Positions 56,962 to 64,000 of a stretch of 64,000 nucleotides of DNA are shown in pieces (the first letter of the stretch is position 1; each line of letters starts with the position of its first letter). This stretch comes from Lactarius indigo (lineage: Eukaryota; Basidiomycota; Agaricomycetes; Russulales; Russulaceae), in contig JAFKAC010000012.1 in assembly GCA_025766275.1 (NCBI GenBank), positions 992,001 through 1,056,000 of the forward strand. The letters run 5' to 3'. The position numbers and the translations under genes are program-made. The notes under the pieces are model-generated. The model made no database searches and was not told the DNA's origin. It worked only from the letters and a program-made list of their open reading frames with translations.

Positions 56962-59900
56962 ATGCGTTCCTCCTCCTTTCTTCTCTTCCCCGTCCTCTTG
57001 GTCTTGGCCACGGCACTGGCAGAGACCGTCACTCTCCGTCGTGATGTCGGCTTCTACGAGAATGGCCTCGACACCTTTCATCACACCCCATACGCTCACT
57101 CTACAACCGCCGACGACGCCCTCGAAGTCCTCAATGTGATCCTTGTAGCTTCAGTAGATGGCAAATTTCATGCCCTCAACCGTACAACTGGTGGCAAACT
57201 CTGGTCCATGCCTTCTTCACCGCCCCCCTCTTCAACACACGGCGCATCCCAGACCGTCCCGTCTATCCTCGAACCTCTCATATCCACCAAGCACCTTGAC
57301 GCTGACCCCGACCTTGATGACGATTCGTTTGGTCACGAGACGTACATTGTCGAGCCCCAGTCTGGTGATATCTATGTAACTTCTTCAAGTTCCCCAACCG
57401 CACCTCTCCAACGCCTCCCACTTTCTATGACACAACTCGTCGACAGGTCTCCCTTTTCCTTTGGAGAGACAGATGACCGAACCTTCCTGGGCAGCAAGAA
57501 GACCTCTCTTTTACTCCTTGAACTCGAGACCGGGCGCGTAAAGGCTGCTCTCGATTCGGAGTGCCCATGGGATGCTTGGAATGATTTCGCCGAGCAGGAC
57601 GTGATGGACATCGACTTGGACGAGCTTGAGGGCATCAAACCATCCCGGCTTTACCCGTCTGAGATTTTCATTGGTCGCACCGGTAAATCGTTTTCTCTAC
57701 GACGTTCGCGTTGACCAACAAGTACCACAGATTACCGTCTTTCTATTATTACCGCTCGTTCGTCACAACCTCCGCGGGTTCAGCATCTGTCGTTCTCCAC
57801 GTATGGGCCCAATAACCGAGATCTCGAGTGGCAGGCTGCGCATCGTCGCAGCGTAGACGACCTTTACGTTGAATCTCTGCCTAATGGGGAGGTCATATCC
57901 TTCAAGTCCAATGGGGACATCAGCCCCACCACGACTCTCCGAGAAAATCAGCCAGTTTGGGGTCAGAAATTCTCGAATCCTATGTATGTTCTTGGTTTCA
58001 CTCTCTTTTGTTTGGGCGCTTAACTTTCTGGTGTAGTGTGGCTATTTTTGATGTGGTCAAATCTACCCAGCGTACCTCTCCATTCGTACTCCTCCAACCC
58101 CGCCTTCGTCTCCGGGATATCATTCCCACTACCCCACGTCAGCGCGATTACCCCAACGGTGAGACTGCCTTTGTCGGTCTTGTCACCGAAACAGGCTCTC
58201 TCTTTGCTCTCGGTCCGGACAACTTCCCACTCGTCGCCTTTAGTGGGCCTGTATCCGCGCAGCAAGCTGAGGGCATCGAGGGCACGTCAGAAGAGGGCGT
58301 TCTTATTTCGCATGAGGACGGCATGCTGCAATGCTACGAAGGTACCACGGACCGGCGATGTCAGACCGGGGTGCGGGCTCTCAGAACTGATAGCGCCTCG
58401 CACATTGCTCGCCTGCTCGATGGCGTCCCAAGTCCAGCGACACCTCTTTTACCTTCCGCCACTAGGAGCGACAGCCGCCCAGGGAATACCAACTCGCAAG
58501 CATATGAAGAAGACGAGCCGCTCGTTTTCGGCGAGGGAAAACTTCGGACACTCCCGTGGCAATGGCTCTCCAATGTCCCAGAGTCGGTGGTGCTTGGGCG
58601 GGTCTCCTGGGCACCATCTAGCTCTGCATTGCTCCTCACGTTGGCGTCTATGGTTGGGACATTCCTATGGTTCAAGAGAAAACCACCGCAGAAAGCGCAC
58701 GTCGCTACTGAGATATCCGTCCCCAATGAAGTGGACCACAACAAAACTTTGGTTAAGGAAGCCACCGCAATTCCTCTATCGCCAGCGCTTACCAATAGTA
58801 CGACGCATATACTCCAATCAGAGTCGCTAGTTGTTGAAACTGCGCCGATTGCGATTGCAATACCACCTGAGAATACCCTCCATATTTCCCCAGAACCCTT
58901 ACTCTCAACACCCGACCCACTGACCGCTGCAGTGGCTACACCTGATACCCCTGTAGCACCCTCTATGACAGATGACGACGATAAAATTAAAGCGGAGCCC
59001 GCAGAAGGTGCAGAAGACGCCGGCGAGGTCAAGAAGAAGCACCGCAAGCGGCGACGGAAACGGAGAGGGGATGCAAAGGACGCCGCTGCTGAGGGTGGCG
59101 ACGAGCCTGAGAACGAAGATGGCGAAGTCGGGGAGGGTGATAACGCGGCCGTATCTGGTTCACCATCACTGATTCCTCCACGAACGCCTGTGCCGCAACC
59201 TTCGCCTTCGTTAACTGTCTCCGAAACCGTTCTCGGTACGTCTCCTGCCCATTTTTACTCCCCGAAAGAATCTTATACTGATTGGATCTAGGGTATGGCT
59301 CACATGGCACCGTTGTTTACCAGGGCGCTCTGCAGGGGCGTGCAGTAGCCGTCAAACGTCTCCTTCGTGACTTTGTTACCCTCGCCCACCGTGAAGTCAG
59401 TCTCCTTAAAGACGCAGACGACCACCCAAACGTCATTCGGTATTACTATCAAGAGGCGCATGAAAGCTTCCTTTACATCGCTCTTGAGTTGTGTCCTGCC
59501 TCGCTTGCGGACCTCATCGAACGTCCTGACCAGTTCCGCGAGGTCGCTGTCGCTTTCAATCCGAAGCGGGCCTTGCGACAGATTACCTCTGGCTTGAGGC
59601 ACTTGCATGCGCTCAAGATCGTGCACCGTGACATAAAGCCACAGAACATCCTTATCTCTGGTGGAAAGAAGGGGGAGTCGAATGGCCATCGGATGCTGAT
59701 ATCTGACTTTGGGCTGTGTCGGAAGCTCGAACTGGACCAGACGAGCTTCTTGCCGACCACAGGTGGCGCAATGGGCGTAGGGACGTTTGGGTGGAGGGCA
59801 CCGGAGATCTTACGGGGCGAAGTCAAGCTCGACGAGCCTCTCACGGACGATCACTCACAGAGCTCTCGGGGCAGCGTCGGGACGGCCAATGGGAGCAACT

Positions 59901-60715
59901 ACTCGGGGACGGGCAGGTCGACAACGCGGCTCACAAAGTCAGTCGACATTTTCGCACTTGGGTGCCTGTACTATTACTGTCAGACGAACGGCGGGCATCC
60001 ATTCGGCGACCGATTCGAACGGGAGGTCAACATCATGCGGGACCACAAGTCGCTGCAGGGGCTGGAAGGCTTTGGGGAAGAGGGCTCGGAGGCAGTGGAT
60101 CTCATTAACGCGATGCTCGCCCCTGAGGCTGCAGACAGGTGCGTTCATAGCCTTCCGTCGTCCAACATCATGTCCTGACTGGCGTCAAAAAGGCCCTGAC
60201 ACGACGACGTGTCTCATGCATCCCTATTTCTGGGACTCCGGTCGTCGTCTGGGATTTTTGCAGGACGCTTCAGACCGCTTCGAGATCATGTGTCGCGACC
60301 CACGGGATCCCCATCTCGTCTCGCTGGAAAACAACGCCATCAACGTGGTGGGCCCTGACTGGGCTTCGCGGCTGGACAAAATCTTTGTTGAAAACCTGGG
60401 AAAGTTCAGGAAATATGACGGGCGATCGGTGCAGGACCTCCTCCGTGCCCTTCGGAACAAGGTGAGTTGCATAAAACATAACTGCATTTTCGTTCTTGCG
60501 TCTGACATGCTGCCATGCTAGAAACACCACTACCAGGACCTGCCCGAAAACGTCAAGCGCCACGTAGGCTCCATGCCTGAAGGATACCTGTCTTACTTCA
60601 CACGCCGTTACCCTCGTCCTCTTCCTCCACGTGCATGCTGTCATCGCAGGCTCCTCGCTCCGCCAGGAGTCCATGTTTCGCTCGTACTTTGATCTTGCTG
60701 ATTGATTCAATCACA
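56962..60715 (+). CDS. IRE1: IRE1 endoplasmic-reticulum stress sensor kinase/endoribonuclease
   Basis: It senses unfolded proteins in the ER lumen and splices HAC1-type mRNA in the cytosol. The ATG at 56962 gives a signal peptide (MRSSSFLLFPVLLVLATALA). Then come the lumenal beta-rich domain (NVILVASVDGKFHALNRTTG), the transmembrane helix (SALLLTLASMVGTFLWF), a Lys/Arg-rich linker (KKKHRKRRRKRRGD), the kinase (YGSHGTVVYQG, RAVAVKRLLRDF, IVHRDIKPQNILIS, ISDFGLCRKL, VGTFGWRAPEIL), and the RNase/KEN domain (KFRKYDGRSVQDLLRALR, HHYQDLPENVKRHVG, GYLSYFTRRYPR) ending FRSYFDLAD. Exons: 56962-57682, 57731-57983, 58037-59235, 59292-60138, 60193-60461, 60522-60715. +1 breaks lie near 60,195 and 60,622. 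The catalytic Lys, HRD, DFG and KEN His are present. Confidence 0.93.
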
Positions 60716-60996
60716 CTCTCGCTATCTATTCCTAGTCGTTACATCGGGGGAGTCATGCTCATGTTGTCACAAGTCATCTGTATTATCATTTAGTCTAGGT
60801 CTTGCGTAGTTTATACTTATTCATTGGGGCCCATCGTGGCGCAAGTTGGTGTGCCGTAGTAGTGAGGCACCACTGGTGATGGCACGATCGAGTGCTAAAA
60901 AATACATGTGTAGTACAACACTCAGAAAAGCGTCCGCCGATTGCGCCTGTCCCGAGCTCATTCCGTCGTCGTGTGTAACTTATATGTACAGTACGT

Positions 60997-62736
60997 CTAG
61001 AGAGTAATAAAAGCATCGCCGCACGGCCAGGACGCCAATAATAGAAAAAAACCGAAATGAAAACGCGCAACATTACACTGCATTCTTATTGGCTTGAATC
61101 CCCCTACGATGACGAGCGTGACGATGAAGGCCGTCAGAAGCATCACGGCGCTGATGACCGCGGCAAGCCGACAGCGGTAGACCCAGACCTCCGCGCTATA
61201 CGGCTTCGCAAACGTGACCACCTTCTCCTTCTGCACCGGCATTCGCCATCGCCCGAAGGAGATGCCCCGTTCCCGGTGTGCGTTTCCACCAATGCGGACG
61301 CCCGCGGCGCGAATGGGATCCACCAGGCCCACGCCCAATGTTTATGCGGAGCGGCGTCGGCGGGCTGCTGCTGCCCTTCCTTCGCCTCCTCGGCCCGTCC
61401 CTTTCTCCAGATCTTTCCCAAGAAGAGGAACGGTCCGCCTTGCCCTTGCTCTTGGTGTTCTGACGCCTCCGTGGTCTCCACAACGGCAGCGCGGCGCGCG
61501 CCTTGCCGTTCTCCTCCCAGCGGCCCTCGGCGATGAGCCAGCCGCCAATGAGCCAGCACCATGGCGCGACGAAGCCTGCCCAGAAGAGGAGGACGGGGAG
61601 CGGCGGGAGACGCGCGAGGGCGCGGCGCGCGGCGGAGAAGGATGGGCGCGAGAACGCGCTGCCGAATGTCAGACGGCGCAGGACGAACGTGTCAGATGTC
61701 CCACTGCCGCTGCCGCCGGACGTGGGCCCGCGCGGGCGCGGGCGGGGGACGTGCGTGCGTCGGAGGAGGCTGGGCATCGGAGCTGCTGCTGTCGGTGCCG
61801 CTGGGAGGCGTCGTGGTGAATGGGATGCTTTCCCGATCAGAGTCGGTGAAGGGGTCCATGCCGCCGCCGGGGAGGGCGGCGGATGAGTAGAGGGTGGTGG
61901 AGCCGGAGGGACCGCGGACGTCCACTGCTGCTCTTCCGGTAGGAGACACTGGGTCCTCCGTGTCACCGGCAAGCGAACGTGCGGTGACGAAGCTGCCCGT
62001 GCGCTCGGAGGCGGTGTCTTCATAGACGGTCGAGAAGAGCTGTGGGCCCACACGGTGTGATACTGGAGGGTAGACCGGGCGGATTTCTAGAGGCGTGATG
62101 TTCAAGGGTGGAAGGGTAGGGGGGTGGGTGGAAGTTACATTGGTGTGAAGCGAGCTGGTCGAGGTGGCCGAGATCGATCGTTTCAAGGGACGTCGTAGGA
62201 AGGCGGAGTAGGACGAAGCTGCGTGAAAGGGCAGAGTGAATCACACGCCCCGAGGGTATGCAAACCATTTCGAGCTTACCTACTGACACTGGTGTACCAG
62301 GCTCCACGTCCGTTTGAAATAGATCCCGTCTGCTAGTAGGTGTGGGGACATATGACTGTTCGGAAATGGGGGACAATGGTTTGGCCTGGGGCTGCGCCGA
62401 AGGTCCGTCCGTCCGAGAGCTAGCCAGCCTGTCAAGCTGCAAAGAGTGATTGCTTATGGTAGAGGATTGTCGGTGAATAGGTGATGGTGCAGGGATGGCT
62501 GAGAGAGAGGCAGAGCGACCCAGCCTTGCGCTAGGAGGCCGTTTTGGCATGGGTGGGCTCGCTTGGGATGCGGCCAACGAGCTCTGTAGCCAGTTGATGT
62601 GCGAAGGACGACCCTGGCGTCCGTCTGCTTGTGTGTCGTCGCCGGTTTCTCGCAATGGGCTTCGAGTGGGGGTGCGACGAAGAGATGAAGGTCGTTCGAC
62701 ATCCAGGCGTGAGGCAGCGGGGAAGAAATGAGCCAT
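60997..62736 (-). CDS. Ser/Pro-rich protein with two C-terminal membrane helices, unknown
   Basis: The ATG at 62736 gives MAHFFPAASRLDVERPSSLR. A long Ser/Thr/Pro-rich N-terminus follows (SLSAIPAPSPIHRQSSTISN, KPLSPISEQSYVPTPTSRRD), and an intron near 62,220-62,270 joins PVSV to ASSYSAFLRRPLKRSISATS. Next are PFTDSDRESIPFTTTPPSGT and RLTFGSAFSRPSFSAARR, then a first hydrophobic helix (LPVLLFWAGFVAPWCWLIGG). A second follows near the end (LAAVISAVMLLTAFIVTLVI) after VVTFAKPYSAEVWVYRC. Frame changes near 61,725 (+1) and between the two helices are needed. Such proteins occur widely in Agaricomycetes without a name, as far as I recall. It is convergent with IRE1. Confidence 0.6.
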
Positions 62737-63512
62737 GAGCCTATCGCACGACACGAGAGCGCTTAGACTTTGGTGAGGACAGCAAAGGGGTGGTGGGTAT
62801 GCTATGCTGTGCGCACAGTGCCATCATTATATACTCTGAGGGTGCTGCACCCTGACACGCCCCCGCATGGGATGACGGCCACGAGGCGCTGATGTGGAGT
62901 TCATCAATCACCTTCTCAGTCGACCAGGGAATAACGAGAACAGGCGGGTCGGATTGCGCTCGAAGCGTAACTTTGAAAGTGGAGTATTAAGGACTGCGGG
63001 AACAGAGCGACAAGTCGAGCGCACCAGGGAGGGAGTGCAACGGGCCAGTGACACAGTACTCTGGCTATCGTTGCCTACACTTTGACCGGGGTGCGCGGAT
63101 TCAGCACATTTCGATCATCCGGTGTAACGTAGTGCCAGTGGTAAGGAAAACCGTCCATTTACCTCATTTTGGGGCACACAACCTTGGACGACGTAACGGT
63201 GAGGCGAATGCATAGCCTAGTATCACTGGTGCCAGTACTACAACTGGCACTAGCCGGGGCGCACATTTACCACGTTTTGATTCCCATTCGAATGGGACCT
63301 GCATTGAGCGCTAAATTGACTACAAAATAGAGGGACCAGACGCCGCCAGTAGGTGAAATGAGTGAAAGCAACAGAGCAATATGATCCTTAGATTAGACAG
63401 TGAGTGCTGTACATAATCTCCGGCGGGAGTCGAAGTATACAACCGTGCAAATAAAAAGGACGAGGAAGCAGATCAACAACTAAATAACTAAATGATCCTC
63501 GGCAACGGGTAA
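62737..63512. other. Intergenic between two minus-strand genes
   Basis: No gene supported. It holds the promoter of the Ser/Pro-rich gene and the 3'UTR of the next gene; a TATATACT stretch near 62,827 may be a core promoter element. Confidence 0.5.
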
Positions 63513-64000
63513 CTATTGCTCTTGCTGCTCTTGCGAAGTACCATCGTTCGCCTCTGGGGTGCTGGTAGTGGCTTCAGGCTCGGGACTGGGATCGACAGGT
63601 TTAGTTGCGTAAGCTACTTCATCGTTGCTGGCGTCTGGGGAAGCACCCGTTGACTCTTTCTCATCTTCGACCTGAACGAGGGGTTCCTCGGCGTTTGGTG
63701 ACTCGGGAGTTCTCAAGTCGGGCGAGTCATTCGAAGGCGCTTCAGCAATCGCATCCGATTGAACAATTGGGTCCTCGTCATTGGGCTCAGTAGATGGTTG
63801 GTCGTCTCCCTGTGGGGGCTGGGTTGGGTCATGGGGTGGTGGTGCAACGCTGGGTTCGTCCTCTGGCTTTGCCGGAGATTCCTCAGCCGTGCCCTTGCCG
63901 TCGTCCGTAGAGCTTCCTTCCTTCTTATCCTCCAATTCGACCTCTTTGACCCCACGCGTGACCTCCTTGACGCCAGGGTCAGTCTCGGTGCCCTTGGCCC
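63513..64000 (-). CDS. C-terminal part of an acidic protein, cut by the window edge
   Basis: The frame is open from the window edge to the stop at 63,513. It begins inside the gene (AKGTETDPGVKEVTRGVKEV), continues with ELEDKKEGSSTDDGKGTAEE, and is rich in Glu, Asp, Pro and Ser to the end (ANDGTSQEQQEQ). It is probably a disordered tail. No domain is visible, so no function is proposed. Confidence 0.6.
   Translation of the reverse strand, partial: AKGTETDPGVKEVTRGVKEVELEDKKEGSSTDDGKGTAEESPAKPEDEPSVAPPPHDPTQPPQGDDQPSTEPNDEDPIVQSDAIAEAPSNDSPDLRTPESPNAEEPLVQVEDEKESTGASPDASNDEVAYATKPVDPSPEPEATTSTPEANDGTSQEQQEQ

Overview
The window is nuclear DNA from a filamentous basidiomycete, most likely an Agaricomycete. 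Genes carry many short GT-AG introns (mostly 43-70 bases). Intergenic spaces are compact in the gene-rich parts, and the protein set fits: DASH complex Dam1, SET1 with RRM, an Ire1 kinase-RNase, F-box/WD40, a C2-NACHT-WD40 NLR-like protein and CPAF-like S41 secreted peptidases. No rRNA, tRNA, CRISPR or intact transposon was recognised.

Layout. 1-14,063 is conserved core: a possible partial gene, SNF5 (+) convergent with an RSC7/SWP82-family gene (-), an unknown single-pass membrane protein (-) and an alpha/beta hydrolase (-). 14,480-42,410 is accessory. Four copies of one S41 peptidase gene (A 14,643; B 18,100; C 23,441; D 39,673) are interrupted by a proline-rich unknown, a small acidic orphan, a gene-poor stretch and a large NLR-like gene with 14 nearly identical WD40 repeats. 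Only copy D reads as a complete gene (16 exons, 641 residues). 42,900-64,000 is core again: DAM1 and SET1 in tandem, an ALDH7-type aldehyde dehydrogenase, an F-box/WD40 protein, JIP5 divergent from IRE1, a Ser/Pro-rich two-pass membrane protein, and the 3' end of an acidic protein.

How the genes relate. Two pairs of neighbours belong to the same machinery: SNF5 with RSC7 (SWI/SNF-RSC remodelling), and DAM1 with SET1 (in budding yeast Set1 methylates Dam1). JIP5 and IRE1 share a 154-bp divergent promoter. The S41 copies look like a tandem family that was expanded, partly homogenised and then decayed around the NLR-like gene.

Caution. Many conserved genes show single-base reading-frame breaks, and almost all go in the +1 direction (one extra base). 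This looks more like insertion-biased sequencing or assembly error than biology, so 'pseudogene' calls resting on one frame break are tentative. Exon joins were made by eye from splice signals and family resemblance; no alignment or database search was run.
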